64,000 nt of DNA from Oryzias latipes (GCF_002234675.1 NC_019876.2:24618729-24682728), one strand, 5' to 3'. Counted from the first letter of the stretch, positions 1 through 11,085 are shown. Made by a program: numbers and translations. Notes: generated by a model from the sequence alone, not told the origin.

Positions 1-249
1 GAGTTCAATAGAAAAATACTAAAATGAACTAACAAACTGACTAAGCTATACTGGCATCCCTGCCCTTAGACCCCCCTTCGCGGTAAGGAAAAACTCCCAA
101 AAAAAACGGATTCCGGAAAAAACGAAGAAACCTCAGGGGTGCCCACATGAAGGAGGGATCCTCCCCCAGGACGGACAGGCGATTTACCAGAACTCGTAGA
201 GAAGAATTAACTTATCTATCTCTACAACTACATATATAAAAGTCCAGCA

Positions 250-480
250 GACGAGCTTCATCCAGCCGTGGTTGTGGGGACAGTCAAAGGCGCGAGTCGA
301 GCCGGAGACAGGAACCACAGCCAGGTGTAGGAGCAGGAGCAGAGACGAGGTACTCGGTCAGGTACAGAGCAGAGACAAGCCAGAGATAAGCCAGAGATGA
401 GCCAGAGGCAGAATCCACAGCCAGGTGTAGGAGCAGGAGCAAAGGCGAGGTAAACTGTCAGGAACTGGAGCACGGATGAA
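250..480 (-). repeat. Variable minisatellite in the L2 3' UTR
   Basis: The 3' UTR holds an imperfect repeat around the words CTCCTGCTCCTACACCTGG and CTGGCTCATCTCTG. L2-A (here) and L2-D (52920-53090) have two or more units, whereas L2-B (17860-17960) and L2-E (60410-60500) have one. Apparent ORFs of 60-156 codons here are artefacts of this repeat, not genes. Confidence 0.6.
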
Positions 481-758
481 ACAACTGGAGTCTGGAAGCA
501 CTCCCACTCCCCAGGAGGGGAGAGGAAAAGAGGGACAATACATGAATCGCACTGTACCAAACAGAGGCATGGAGAACTAAATGATAAATTATGATCAAGA
601 ATAGAGGAGAGGAAGGGTAGAAGTAAAAAAAGAAAGAGGACAGAACCCCAGTGCACCATAGTTACCCCAGCTTCAACTTCTAGCAGCCTTTTGAAAGAAA
701 TAGTTATTATTAAGTTTAATTTAAACAAACTAACATTAAGTTAAATAATCTCTGAATA

Positions 759-1260
759 CTAACTAGTCTGACAATAAGCCTGTCCAAAGAGGAATGTTTT
801 CAGTCTAACTTTGAATGTAGAAACTGAGTCGGCCTCTCTTACATGAGCTGGGAGTTTATTCCATAAGACAGGGGCGTGGTGGCTAAACGCTCTACCTCCA
901 ACCGTACTTTTACTAATTCTAGGAACCACAAGCAGTCCTGCATTTTGCGAGCGAAGTGTTCTGATTGGATGGTAAGGGACTATGAGGTCCTTAATATAGG
1001 ACGGGGCCATTCCATGTAAGGCCTTATAGGTTAACAGGAGGATCTTGAACTTGATTCTGGAATCAACTGGGAGCCAATGGAGCGAAACTAACACAGGAGT
1101 GATGTGATCTCTTCTGCTAGTTCCAGCTAACAATCTAGCAGCTGCGTTCTGAACAAGCTGGAGACTTCTTAAGGAACTCTTAGGACACGCTGCTAACAAG
1201 GAGTTACAGTAATCCAGCCTCGACGTAACAAATGCATGGATGAGTTTTTCAGCATCACTC
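759..1260 (-). CDS. L2-A ORF2, 3' part (C-terminal region)
   Basis: Continuation of the LINE ORF2 beyond the Harbinger insertion. The frame at 4986 resumes at 1260 once the element and one TTA duplicate are set aside. It encodes the usual L2/CR1 C-terminal block (LDYCNSLL, QLVQNAAARLLAG, LHWLPVDSRIKFKILLLTYKALHG) and ends at 759. The same block without an insertion is at 17160-17596 in L2-B, which serves as a paralogous empty site. No stop is seen in this part. Confidence 0.85.
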
Positions 1261-1553
1261 TTAGGCTACGTTCACACTGCAGGCTGAAACGACCCAATTC
1301 CGAATTTTTTGCCCCTAAGTGGCCCAATTCCGATCTTTTCATGACAGTCTGAATGGCACAGATCCGATCTTTTCAATTGCGACCCAGGCCCCGTGGATTT
1401 GCCGGCCTGATTCCGAATTGTAGCCGTTCTTTTCAATTGCGACCGCCGTCTGACCGGGCAGGCCACACAATTCCGAATCGTACGTCATCAATACGCTACA
1501 AACGTCATCATTCTGCGTTAGATTAGGCGGGAACGACGACGAAAACAGCAACA

Positions 1554-2823
1554 ATGGCGGACGCTGCATCTGAGACCGGTCAGTGGAAGGGAAGCGAGGT
1601 GACCGATTTGATCAGTATATGGGGCGATCGTTCTATCCAGGCAAAACTTGAGGGCTCGTATAGGAACAGGGCGGTTTTTGAAGAAATTGCGAGAGAAATA
1701 AACGAGCGGGGATACAGAAGATCCTGGCTCCAGTGCCAGAGAAAAATTAAAAGCCTCCGAGCAAAATACAAGGAGGTAAAGGACTGGAATAAACAAAGTG
1801 GGCGTCAACGGATTACATGTCCGTTTTATGAAGAGCTGGACCGCATTTTGGGGGATAAGCCCAGCGTCCAGCCAGTTGAACTGTTGGACAGCTGCTTTGC
1901 TCAAGAGGAGCCCGAGGAGGAGGGCCCAGGTCCCGCAGCCGTCGCGGCCAGCCTGGCTGGTCGGTCTTGCGGTGATACAGGTGAGTTATTTGCACATGGC
2001 ATAGCCACTGTGACTTAACTTTATAACATTTAAATACAATGTGTGACAGTTTGTTAATTATATACACAGGTGATGCGTTCCTTGCAACTCCTTCGCCTTC
2101 CACCTCAGATGGAAGTTCTGCGTCCACAAGTGAAGAGCTTGCATCATCTTCAGCGTCGTCTGTAAACAGCAATGGATCCTCCACATCCACTGCATGTATG
2201 TTCTTGGTTGTATTCTGATCGTTTTCTAACCCCATTAACCTCTTAACCCCCACACCTGAAGACTTTTTCTACTGTTAAAGCTTATTATTGTACTAATAAA
2301 AAAAATAATCTTGGTAGTCCTTATTTTGATCTGATTTTTGTTGTTTTTTACAGCTACTTCTGCCAGGAGCAGAAAAAGGAAATCTAAGATGGAGGCAACG
2401 CTGGATGCATTTGCAAACAAGATCACCACTGCCCTTAAAGAGGATGACACAGACATCTTACTTAAGATGCAAGCAGCTCAGCATGAGCATGAAAAAAAAA
2501 TGTTTGCAATGATGACACGGTTTATGGAGAGATCATTCCCGCTGCCACAGTCACACCAAGCCCCAATGAACTCTTCTCATCTTTACAGCCCGATTCCTTC
2601 GCCTACTCCTTTCACACGGTTTCCTGTGGCTTCCTCTCCGTCTCCCACCCCGCGCCGGCCCTTTTTCCCAGATTTAAATAGACTGCCCTTCAATAACACT
2701 TTTCAACATCCTCATATCAATCAGCCTTTTTCCCAGGCACCGGGACACACACAGGCTTTTGACGAGGATCCTCTGCAACCTTCCCAGTGCAAAGATGATG
2801 AAACTCACTATACGAGTTTCTAA
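1554..2823 (+). CDS. Harbinger Myb/SANT-like DNA-binding protein (3 exons)
   Basis: Accessory protein of PIF/Harbinger elements; in studied members it binds the transposon ends and helps the transposase enter the nucleus. Predicted exons are 1554-1980, 2070-2195 and 2354-2823, with GT donors (gtgagt, gtatgt) and AG acceptors. The phases match, giving an uninterrupted 340-residue product ending in TAA. The N-terminal ~100 residues form a trihelix or Myb-like fold (GQWKGSEVTDLISIWGD, then RRSWLQCQRKIKSLRAKYKE and CPFYEELDRILG). A serine-rich linker follows, then a basic patch (SARSRKRKSKMEA) that could be a nuclear localisation signal, a helical segment (FANKITTALKEDDTDILLKM) and a Pro-rich tail. 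The ATG at 1554 is preceded by a GC-rich leader. No disabling change is seen. Confidence 0.88.
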
Positions 2824-3297
2824 ATTTTCCAAAACATTTATGCCAGTTCAGGCAGTAGGTTTTGCACAACGTTCAAGTGTGACGGTCACTTATATGTAAA
2901 ATTTTACTCAAGTTTTTAAAATAAAGTTGTATATGTCCTGAGGTTATTTCTTTTCATTTGTGTCAATTTTGCTTTGAAATAAGCTCCAGCATACAATATA
3001 ATCCTAGTGTAGGCCTAAATAAAGTGTTTTTAATTGAATTCCTTTTTAAATATATTTAACACTTAATGCAAATCAACTCACTTACAAATACCACATGAAA
3101 CATCGGAATGGCTTTTAAAAAATGAAGTTCAACTTTATTTTACACACAAGTAACGTCAAAAAATGATGCAAGACCTATAAAAACAGATTTCAGAATAATG
3201 AAGACCTTGTAATAGTAAAGACAGAAACTAACATTGAGGCCAAAAGGTACAAATTGTTAAACGACCTTGAAATTATTGTGACAGCCCATTTTGTGGC

Positions 3298-4770
3298 TTA
3301 ACTTTGGCTAAAAAAAAGCTGAGTCAATGCTTCTCTGACTCTTGATGGCTGCACATCAACAAATCCCCTTCCTTCAGCCCATCTCTCAGCATTAGGAACA
3401 TTTCCACCAGCGTCTTCATAAGTCTCCCCGTGCATTTCACACAAGTTGTGGAGTGTGCAACATGCACCGATTATGGTGGGGACCAGGGAAACGTCCACAT
3501 CCAGCCGTTTAGCAAGGCACCTCCACCGGCCCTTCAGTCGGCCGAAAGCGCACTCCACAGTCATCCTGGCTCTGCTGTGGCGCACATTGAAGTTCCTCTG
3601 CTCAGCTGTCAGGGTCCCTGTGTCACAGTACCCTTTTAACAGCCAGCTTCGAAGGGGATAAGCCGGGTCACCGAGCAGCATGATTGGCACTTGAACGCCC
3701 ATTATCTCCTCAGTGCCCTTACGATTTGAAAGCACAAAAAGATCCGAATAAATAAAAGACATTGTACACATTTTACATCACTATTACTGGATTACTCACT
3801 GGCGGGAAAAGCTCCCCTCTCTCTGCGAGTGAGTACACATGGGAATTCCGGAGAACCCTTGCATCATGGACACTCCCTGGCCATCCAGCATAGATGTTGG
3901 TGAAGCTGGTGGAAGACCGTGTTAGATTACTCAACAGTGTTCTGTTTCCTATGTACAGTATTTTCAAGGATAATATTCTTGCAGATGTATATGGTTCTAT
4001 CAAAAGAAAGTGAGGCAAGTATAGTACTTAAAACGATAATAAAAGTACAATATCTATATTTCTTACCAAAATCGATGATCCACGACACCCTGGAGCAGAA
4101 CTGAATGCCACCCTTTGCGGTTGAAATACTCTGTGTGGTTATCCTCTGGAGCAATGATGGGGATATGACTGCCATCAATAGCTCCTCCACACTGCGGGAA
4201 ACCCCATCGCTGCTGGAAGCCTTCGATTACCTCTTGCAGGTCACCGCCTTTGGGCAGTTTGATATACTGGGGCATGAGGACACGGCGAACTGCCTCGCAG
4301 AACTCGCGTACAATGGAGCAGACTGTGGACCTTGCTATGCCGAACAAGTTTGCTACCGTACGATAGCACGCGCCTGTTGCTAGCCAATACAGTCCAACTC
4401 CAACGCGTTTCTGCACTGTTATGGGCCGCCGCAGACACGTCTCCTCTCGTGACAGAGTTAATCGAAGGCGCTCACAGACGTAATTGAAGGTGGATCTGGT
4501 CATCCTAAAGTTACTGATAAATTCTGCATCAGTGAAGCCACTCACATCAGTATCCCACCACTCCTGGCTGCGACTCCGCACCCAAACGTTCCTCTCTATC
4601 GACGTTGATAGCACAGCTTCACTATACGCCATGGCCAAAACCCTCGCTCTCCTCCTTTTTAACTTTCTTCTGAAAATGAGAAGACTGTTATAGTCCCGGC
4701 GACTTCGTGATAATAAAATCAATAATGGTAAAAGTGCTCCGCTGTTGGCAACACAGTTGTCGGCATCCAT
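3298..4770 (-). CDS. Harbinger DDE transposase (3 exons)
   Basis: Cut-and-paste transposase of the HARBI1 type. Minus-strand exons are 4067-4770, 3800-3905 and 3298-3717, with donors gtaaga and gtgagt and AG acceptors. Phases join cleanly into a 409-residue product. Motifs in order: a helix-turn-helix-like region ([20 protein letters not shown], then [17 protein letters not shown]); first catalytic Asp in [10 protein letters not shown]; second Asp in [15 protein letters not shown]; third segment LLGDPAYPL; and the Glu in [15 protein letters not shown]. All expected acidic residues are present and no stop or frameshift is visible, so the gene could encode a working enzyme. It converges with the Myb-like gene, with about 475 bp between their stop codons. 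Confidence 0.9.
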
Positions 4771-4985
4771 TGTTCACGTTAGCTACTTCCGCAAACAACG
4801 AGTGACGTCGTTCACCGTTGAAAACTCTTCTGCGCATGCGGGTCTCGTTTGGGTCGTGTCACGGTCACACTGTAGATCACAAAAGTTCGGATTTACTAGG
4901 AAATGTGAACGGTCTAGCAAACAATTCGGATTTTTTCAAAAATTCGGAATTGAGCATTAAGCCCTGCAGTGTGAACGTAGCCTTA

Positions 4986-7414
4986 GAAAGTATATTTCTG
5001 ATCTTAGCAATATTCCGCAGGTGAAAAAAGGCAGTTCTACACGCCTGAGATATGTGAGCCTTAAATGATAAATCCTGGTCAAGTAAAACCCCAAGGTTTC
5101 TAACTGTGGAATTGGGGGCTATACTTATGCCATCCAGGGAGACTATCTGAGCAGACAGAGCATCTCTGAGGTTTTTAGGACCAAGTATAATGACCTCAGT
5201 TTTTTCTGGGTTCAAGAGGAGGTAATTAATTGTCATCCAGGTCTTGATGTCACTGATGCAGGCGTTCAGTTTCTCTATCTGGTCATTCTGGTCAGGCTTC
5301 ATGGATAAATACAACTGCGTATCGTCGGCATAACAATGAAAATTAATGCTGTGTTTCCTGATTATGTTTCCTAGGGGTAGCATATAAAGCGTAAACAGGA
5401 TCGGTCCCAAGACTGAGCCCTGTGGGACTCCATAGTTGACTCGAGTGCACTGAGAGGAATGCCCATTTACATTAACGAACTGATACCTATCGGACAGATA
5501 GGATCTAAACCACTGGAGAGCAGATCCTCTGATCCCTATGTCCTGCTCTAATCTATGGAGTAAAATACTGTGGTCGATAGTGTCAAAGGCTGCACTGAGG
5601 TCCAACAGGACCAGAATAGAAAGTAGTCCCTTTTCTGAGGCCAATAACAAGTCATTAGAGACTCTAACTAGTGCAGTTTCCGTACTGTGGTGAGGTCTAA
5701 ACCCCGACTGAAAGTCTTCAAAGTGGCTGTTGTCCTGTAGGTGGCAGTAAAGCTGCTTAACTACAACTCTTTCTAGGATTTTAGAAATAAAGGGCAGGTT
5801 TGATATCGGTCTATAGTTGGCCAAGATGCTAGGATCCAAACTGGGCTTTTTCAGAAGAGGTTTAACAACTGCATATTTAAAAGACTGTGGCACGTAACCC
5901 GTTTCCAGAGAGGCATTTATCATTGTTAATATGGGATCATTAATTAGGGGAAAAGTTTCTTTAAAAAGTCTAGTGGGAATTGGGTCTAACAGACACGTTG
6001 AGGATTTGGAGGACGTAATAATTGATGTTATTTCCGCTTGATCCACAATAGTGAAGCAGTCTAATGTTACAGAGGTTTCTATAGATGCCTCCATTTCTAC
6101 CGCTTCAGCCTGTTCTGGGCTGATAGTAGGAATAACTTGATTTAACTTATGTCTAATATTTGAGATTTTACTATCGAAAAATGTAAGAAAATCATCAGAG
6201 CTGAGAGAAACAGGAACATGTGGTTCTACTGAGCTCTGACTGCGAGTTAATTTAGCTATAGTGCTAAAAAGAAATCTTGGATTGTTTCCATTCTCTGATA
6301 TTAAGGTTGAATAGTACTGGCTTCTAGCTCTACGCAGAGCTTTTTTATAATTTAATAGGCTATGTTTCCAGATATCCAGAGACTGCTCTGAACCGGAGCG
6401 GCGCCATTCTCTTTTCAACTTACGGGTTTCTTGTTTAAGAGAACGAGTTTCAGCGTTAAACCACGGTGCTACTCGGTTTTGTCTTACGAACTTAGGTTTC
6501 AAGGGGGCAACAACATCGAGTGTACTCCTGAGGGCTTGTAAGGCATCATTAACAAAGTGGTCATTTATACTAGGACTGATGCTATGGGAGCTGGTCTCAG
6601 AGTATTTTCTCAGAATATCACTAAGTACTGGCTGAACTGTGTGTTTAAACTCAGACACAGAACGGTCAGTTAAGGTTCTTCTAAGCTGTTTCTTATTCAC
6701 TGGGGCAGAAGGATGTTCCAGTGTAAGCTGGAAGGTAATCATAAAGTGATCAGAAATGATGGGGTTAAGAGGAAGGAAACTCAGCTGGCTTATCTCGATA
6801 CCATGGGTTAGAACAAGATCCAGGGTGTGCTTATGACAGTGAGTGGGTTCATTCACACTTTGGGTGAAACCAACATCATCTAATAAAGCTGCAAAAGCCT
6901 TTCCTAGGCAGTCACTGGGGTCATCAACATGTATATTAAAATCCCCTAATATTATAATTTGATCAGAATCTAAGACAATAGTCGATAGGAAGTCAGAAAA
7001 CTCAGTTAAAAATTCTGAATATGGGCCGGGGGGGCGATAAATAATTATGAATAAAACAGGTTTTCGAGTTTTCCTGTTTGGGTGACTTAAAGACAATATG
7101 ATGCTTTCAAATGAATTATAAGCATTTTTAACTTTAGGGCTGAGAAGTAAGCTAGACTGTGATATTACTGCCAAACCACCTCCTTTTCCTGAAATCCTGG
7201 ATTTCTGATAGTTAGCATAAGTGGGGGGGGTTGCTTCATTCAATCTAACATAGTCATCCTGATGGAGCCAAGTTTCTGTTAAGGCTAAAAGACTAAGGTT
7301 GTTATCAATGATTAACTCATTGACTAAGAGGGACTTGGAGGAAATGGATCGAATGTTTAATAAACCGCATTTAATGACATAATTCTGCTTGTGAGAACTG
7401 CTGTCACTTTAAGG
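4986..7414 (-). CDS. L2-A ORF2, 5' part: AP-endonuclease and reverse transcriptase
   Basis: ORF2 of the LINE makes the protein that nicks target DNA and reverse transcribes the RNA. Reading 5' to 3' on the minus strand, an endonuclease domain comes first (ALTETWL, then GGGLAV, IYRPPG, LGDFNIH, and SDHFMI with the catalytic Asp-His). The reverse transcriptase follows ([23 protein letters not shown], and the catalytic YADDTQLY at about 5320). The frame is open from just after a TAA near 7415 down to the Harbinger at 4985. Copy L2-B has four more bases near 7410 (GACAGACAG against GACAG), so the true N-terminus may be frameshifted here. The first ATG or TTG is therefore not a safe start. The rest of the protein is at 759-1260. 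Confidence 0.85.
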
Positions 7415-7575
7415 TTTCTATGACGCGCTCCTTTCATTTGTCTTTCAGCACATAAGCTAAAGCTAGGACCTGCTTGACTCTCCCTGCATGGGTTTTGCAC
7501 CAGCACTAACCCTAAGGGAGGCTCAGAGGAGCGTTTTACACTGCTGCTCTGCGCCCGGGTCTCGTCTCTGGATTG

Positions 7576-8442
7576 TCAGGTTAACAGACTAAGGCTAGCA
7601 GAAATGTTTCTAGAAAGAAGAGCGGCACCGTCCCGGGTGGGATGGACGCCGTCTCTCCGCATGAGACCGGGCTTCCCCCAAAACGCGCTCCAGTTATCCA
7701 CAAAACCAACGCCGTTTTCTGGGCACCATCTAGAAAGCCAGCGGTTAAATGATGAAAAGCGGCTGTACATTTCATCATTGACTAAGTTCGGCAGGGGACC
7801 AGAGAAAATTACAGTGTTGGACATCGTCTTAGCCAGTTTACACACCGAAGCTACGTTTAACTTAACCACCTCTGACTGTCTCCGTCGGGCATCATTACCG
7901 CCTGCGTGAATCACGACTCGACGGAACCTGGACTTACTCTGAGCTAACATCCTAAGGTTCCCCTCGATGTCACCAACTCTGGCCCCCGGATAACACCTAA
8001 CTGTAGCCGCTGGGAGCTCCACGTTTCTAACTTCAGAAGAGCCTATAACCAGAGTTGAGTGTTCAGCGGGTGTGTCGCTGAGGGGGGAGAACCTATTACT
8101 AACGTGGAGTCTCGGGTGCTCTAAGTTTTTGCGTTTAGCACTATGTTTCCTCCCAGTCGGTACAAACCCCTGACTGTCTCCCGGCTGTTGGGAGGGCGCT
8201 GGGGTGCTAACAAAGTTAGCCCTGGTAGCGCGGCCCGCGCTACGAGTAACGACCTGGCTAGCCGGCTTAGCTTCCACTGTGCGGAGCCGCGCTTCTAACT
8301 GCTCCAGCCTGGCCTCCAAGTCTAACACAAGACTACACTTAACACACCTACCGCTATCTTCACTAAAGGAGGCAGGGTCATCACTAAACATATGGCACAT
8401 GGGGCAGGAGAGAGGAGGAGAGGCGGAAGGAGTGGTGGCCAT
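7576..8442 (-). CDS. L2-A ORF1: zinc-finger/coiled-coil plus SGNH esterase
   Basis: 288-residue first ORF of the L2 LINE, intact from ATG (8440-8442) to TGA (7576-7578). The N-terminus has two CxxC pairs (C13/C16 and C33/C36) and then a Leu-rich heptad stretch (DLEARLEQLEARLRTVEAK), consistent with a zinc-binding knuckle and a coiled coil. Residues ~130-288 form an SGNH/GDSL hydrolase: block I GSSEVRN (Ser135/136), block III GGND (181-184) and block V DGVHP with Asp264 and His267. Such esterase ORF1s are known in CR1/L2 LINEs; their role is thought to be RNA or membrane association, not settled. Partial copies of the same ORF are at 14184-14336 and 40330-41082. Confidence 0.88.
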   Translation of the reverse strand: MATTPSASPPLSCPMCHMFSDDPASFSEDSGRCVKCSLVLDLEARLEQLEARLRTVEAKPASQVVTRSAGRATRANFVSTPAPSQQPGDSQGFVPTGRKHSAKRKNLEHPRLHVSNRFSPLSDTPAEHSTLVIGSSEVRNVELPAATVRCYPGARVGDIEGNLRMLAQSKSRFRRVVIHAGGNDARRRQSEVVKLNVASVCKLAKTMSNTVIFSGPLPNLVNDEMYSRFSSFNRWLSRWCPENGVGFVDNWSAFWGKPGLMRRDGVHPTRDGAALLSRNISASLSLLT

Positions 8443-8683
8443 GCTAGGTTCTAAGCTAAGGCTAGCGGTGTTTAAGTAAAGAGAAGTGGTTTATTTAGCA
8501 AAATGAGAAAAGTGAACAGCAAGCGGTTTAACAGTGGTGAATTCGCTAATAAAAGGTACTAGATGTGAATATTAACCCAGATAACCCTTAGAGTAAGCAA
8601 TAGTAGTAAGGCTAATGCTAAACAAGAGGACAGCAGTCACACAACTAGCACTGGGAATAGCTCACCCGGAAATGACGTCACAG
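8443..8683 (-). promoter_or_regulatory. L2 5' UTR and putative internal promoter with CRE site
   Basis: Sequence upstream of ORF1, shared base for base up to the same terminal point with the copy at 41083-41324. The first ~25 bases on the minus strand contain a consensus CRE, TGACGTCA (8673-8680), beside an ETS-like core CCGGAA read on the plus strand. LINEs carry internal promoters at their 5' ends, so this is a candidate core promoter. Activity is inferred. Confidence 0.5.
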
Positions 8684-9310
8684 CGTCGAATAGACAAAAG
8701 GTTTATCCCAGTTCAAAGAGATGAGATTCTCCAGCAGCAGTCTACTTCTTACAAAATCTATTCAAACGTTCCATTTAGAATACATTCCTTTGTAGCCTGC
8801 TGTTATGTTGCTTGTATATTTAATGTTTCACCTCATAAATGCAGAAACAAAACTATGAAAGATGGCTTCTGCACTCAAAAAACAAATGTTCGCTTTACTT
8901 CAAGACTATGTCAAGTGGTTCCACGTAATTGTCAATTGGATATTAATGCATTCCTTTACGTCTGATTTACTCATTTCAATTAAGTACGTTGTACAGCGTT
9001 TTCTTAGGAATATGTTGTACAGTGCATTCTTAAGTTGGTGCTACTGAAATGGTTTGCTTTGTTTCTATGTACAACATTCACATTGAACGTATGTTTATTT
9101 GGTTAAGTTCAGTCAATATTATGAAAATATATTAAAGCTAAACAATGTTATTGACTTAAAATAACTCAGTGTAGTCACGCTAAACTTAATTGACTTTAGT
9201 TTGTCCTAGAAAATACCTAATATATTAATAAAGCCTGTAAGGTGGAAGGGGAAAAGGAAAATTGACAAAATTAGTCATAGCTCTTATTTAAACAGGCAAA
9301 ATGGTCTTTT
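8684..9310. other. AT-rich stretch, no gene recognised
   Basis: Flank of L2-A. Short ORFs on plus (8615-8965, 8862-9047) match nothing I recognise and look like chance. No inverted repeats or target duplication of note. Confidence 0.4.
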
Positions 9311-9558
9311 TCTTTAATAACAGTTAACTGGTCCAGCGAGAAAATGCCCATATCTTCATACACTATGTCTGGGGTAACAGCAACAACATTTGTCTTAACA
9401 GCACTTTCTAGAGTTTGAGCACAAAACCATCAAAACAGGCTTTTCTTTAAATACCAGTTTATAAAGAAGTTAACAGGTATAGCCAATCAGCGGAAAGCAA
9501 CATAAAATCTCTATGCACAATGAACAATGTCCCAGGTAACAAAAACTGTAGGACATTA

Positions 9559-9853
9559 GTTCAGCAGCTTGTACTTTAACTTCTGGACTTTTGTTGAAAG
9601 CTGATGTGACTCTAGCTCCATGAGGACCTTTTGAATATACTCAAAAGTGTGCTTGAGGTCAGAAGGGTAGCTCAGGTTAAGGCCATACACGAGGCCAAAC
9701 AGTAGTGCATAAGCACTGGCAACATCTTGACTGCAACACCTTCAACGTATGTCCTCTGGTGATTGAGCAGCATCTCCACATGGATGTTTGATCACATAGA
9801 TTCCTATCATGATCTGTTTCAGTTCTGCACTTGTTTTATCAGGGTTCTCGCTC
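9559..9853 (-). pseudogene. SAMD3-like protein, C-terminal exon (broken)
   Basis: Minus-strand translation gives SAYALLFGLVYGLNLSYPSD, then LKHTFEYIQKVLMELESH and KVQKLKYKLLN followed by a stop. This matches the conserved C-terminal pattern (LLFGLIYALN-YP, YTFE-IQK-LMEL, KVQ-LKNKLL) of the SAMD3-like multicopy proteins common in fish. The preceding stretch (NPDKTSAELKQIMIGIYVI) fits the same family. A stop and frame change near 9740 (CGTTGA on minus) break the reading frame, so I call it a pseudogene or retro-scrap. The family's function is unknown to me. Related fragments are at 41645-41832 and 56080-56285. Confidence 0.6.
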
Positions 9854-9859
9854 TAAAAA

Positions 9860-10590
9860 GCATAAAAACAGAGAAAAGGGTGCTTCAATAAAATGTTTTT
9901 TAAACAAAAAACGTATAAGGAAGTTAATCTAAGACATATTGAAATTCTGGTAGTTTTTTTCAGTCATATTTAAAAAAAAATATGAAAAAATGTGTTTCAG
10001 TAAAATATCAGGATACGCATCGTATCGCCATTGCCAATACACACCCCTAAATTTGTAAGAATGAAATGGTTTTGTAAAATGTGTTATTTGCATTTGGAAG
10101 TAAAATCAACACACATTTACAATTATACAAATGTTTTCAACAGTTCCCAGTAGTTCTTCATCTGTTATTTCTAGGAAAAAGAAAACAGGTCAGGTAATAT
10201 TATGAAAGTGATTGTTGGTTAAAGTTGTTGAACTATATAACTATAAAAGACCCACCTTTTTAGTCTGGCTTTTATATGACTTTGATCATTCCTTATGTCT
10301 TTTATTATTCATCTATTTATTAATTGAGGTATTTATTTACATATTTATTTGTTTATTTATTTATCTATTTATTTATTTATTTTCTTGTAAGGACTATTAT
10401 TATCTTTGTTTCTAATATGCAAATCTTTTTATTGTTATTTTACCAATGATACTTAGGTTATGTTTTAATCACTGACGTTTTTTATTTTTTAATTACTAAC
10501 ATTCTTATATCTTATTTTATTTTTTATCTTTTTCTATTTTTATTGTTGTTATTTTATGATCATTTTTATTTTTTATTCTGATGTTTTTTA
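9860..10590. repeat. AT-rich low-complexity region with TTTA-type microsatellite
   Basis: Contains an impure (TTTA)n/(TTTG)n tract at about 10310-10385 and T-rich runs up to 10590. No gene seen. Confidence 0.6.
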
Positions 10591-11085
10591 CTCCAGTGTT
10601 TCCTCTGGGGGATCCATCGTTCTTGGGCACCACCAGCTTGACCTGTAGGGCGTGCCGTTGCTGTGGTGCCCGTTCTGGTTGGGCGGGCTGGGGTCCCACT
10701 CTGTGGTCTAATAGCCATGGATGGGGCCCTGGGCTGCCCTGTGTTGGGCGGGCGCTGCGGTAATGGCCCCTGTGGTCGGGCTGGGCCTTGGAATGAATGG
10801 ATCCCCATGATATCGTTTCCTCACAGCAGTACCAAGCCAGACCTTCTTCAACTGCAGTTATTTGTTTCTGTTCACTGTTCTACTGGGGTAACTGGGTGGG
10901 TGGGGATGGGGGCGGGGGGTGGTGAGGGAGGGGTACCTTCTTTGTGGGATTGTCGTTTGTTTTCTGTTTTGAACAACTTTCATTTTTTATGACTGTTTTA
11001 TCTGTTCTTATGTTAAGCGCTTTGTGTTTTTAACCAAAATGAAAGGCGCTATATAAATAAATAAAGTTGAGTTGAGTTGAGTATA
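10590..11085 (+). mobile_element. Retroelement 3' tail with GTTGA repeats
   Basis: GC-rich segment ending in GCGCTATATAAATAAATAAA and (GTTGA)3. The GCGCTTTG...GCGCTATATAA signature is common to 3' ends of fish non-LTR elements and SINEs; a shorter relative is at 48242-48350. There is no reverse transcriptase, so it is a 5'-truncated or non-autonomous copy. Confidence 0.5.

Larger units (their letters stand above)
1264..4982. mobile_element. PIF/Harbinger DNA transposon, apparently complete
   Basis: Ends are the 20-bp inverted repeats GGCTACGTTCACACTGCAGG (1264-1283) and its complement (4963-4982). They are flanked by the 3-bp target duplication TTA at 1261-1263 and 4983-4985, as expected for PIF/Harbinger. 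It carries the two genes typical of the superfamily in convergent order: a Myb/SANT-like protein on plus (1554-2823) and a DDE transposase on minus (3298-4770). Both are open after the visible introns are removed. Inside the left end, copies of TCTTTTCAATTGCGACC and CAATTCCGAA recur and look like subterminal protein-binding repeats. The element sits inside the ORF2 of L2-A. Confidence 0.93.
1..8683 (-). mobile_element. L2-type LINE, copy L2-A (near full length, split by Harbinger)
   Basis: Minus-strand non-LTR retrotransposon with 5' UTR, ORF1 (esterase), ORF2 (endonuclease plus reverse transcriptase) and a long 3' UTR. The 3' end lies beyond the left edge of the window: sequence at 1-80 matches the 3' UTR of other copies at 53260-53360 and 60670-60780, but the final GAATTGAATT tail is missing. 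The 5' end is placed at 8683 because the internally deleted copy at 40305-41324 stops matching at the same base. ORF2 is interrupted only by the Harbinger at 1264-4982; codons are open on both sides of it. Clade assignment to L2 rests on the reverse transcriptase motifs and the short repetitive tail. Confidence 0.9.

Noticed and set aside
258-728. ORFs of 70-156 codons in the L2 3' UTR (also 52727-53082 and 60155-60522)
   Set aside because: The same reading appears in every L2 3' UTR copy and is driven by a CT-rich minisatellite; no start context or domain supports a protein.
7581-7909. ORFs antisense to or overlapping L2 ORF1 (7581-7778 minus, 7604-7909 plus, 8204-8479 plus)
   Set aside because: Shadows of ORF1; the copy at 40336-41119 shows the same shadows with indels.
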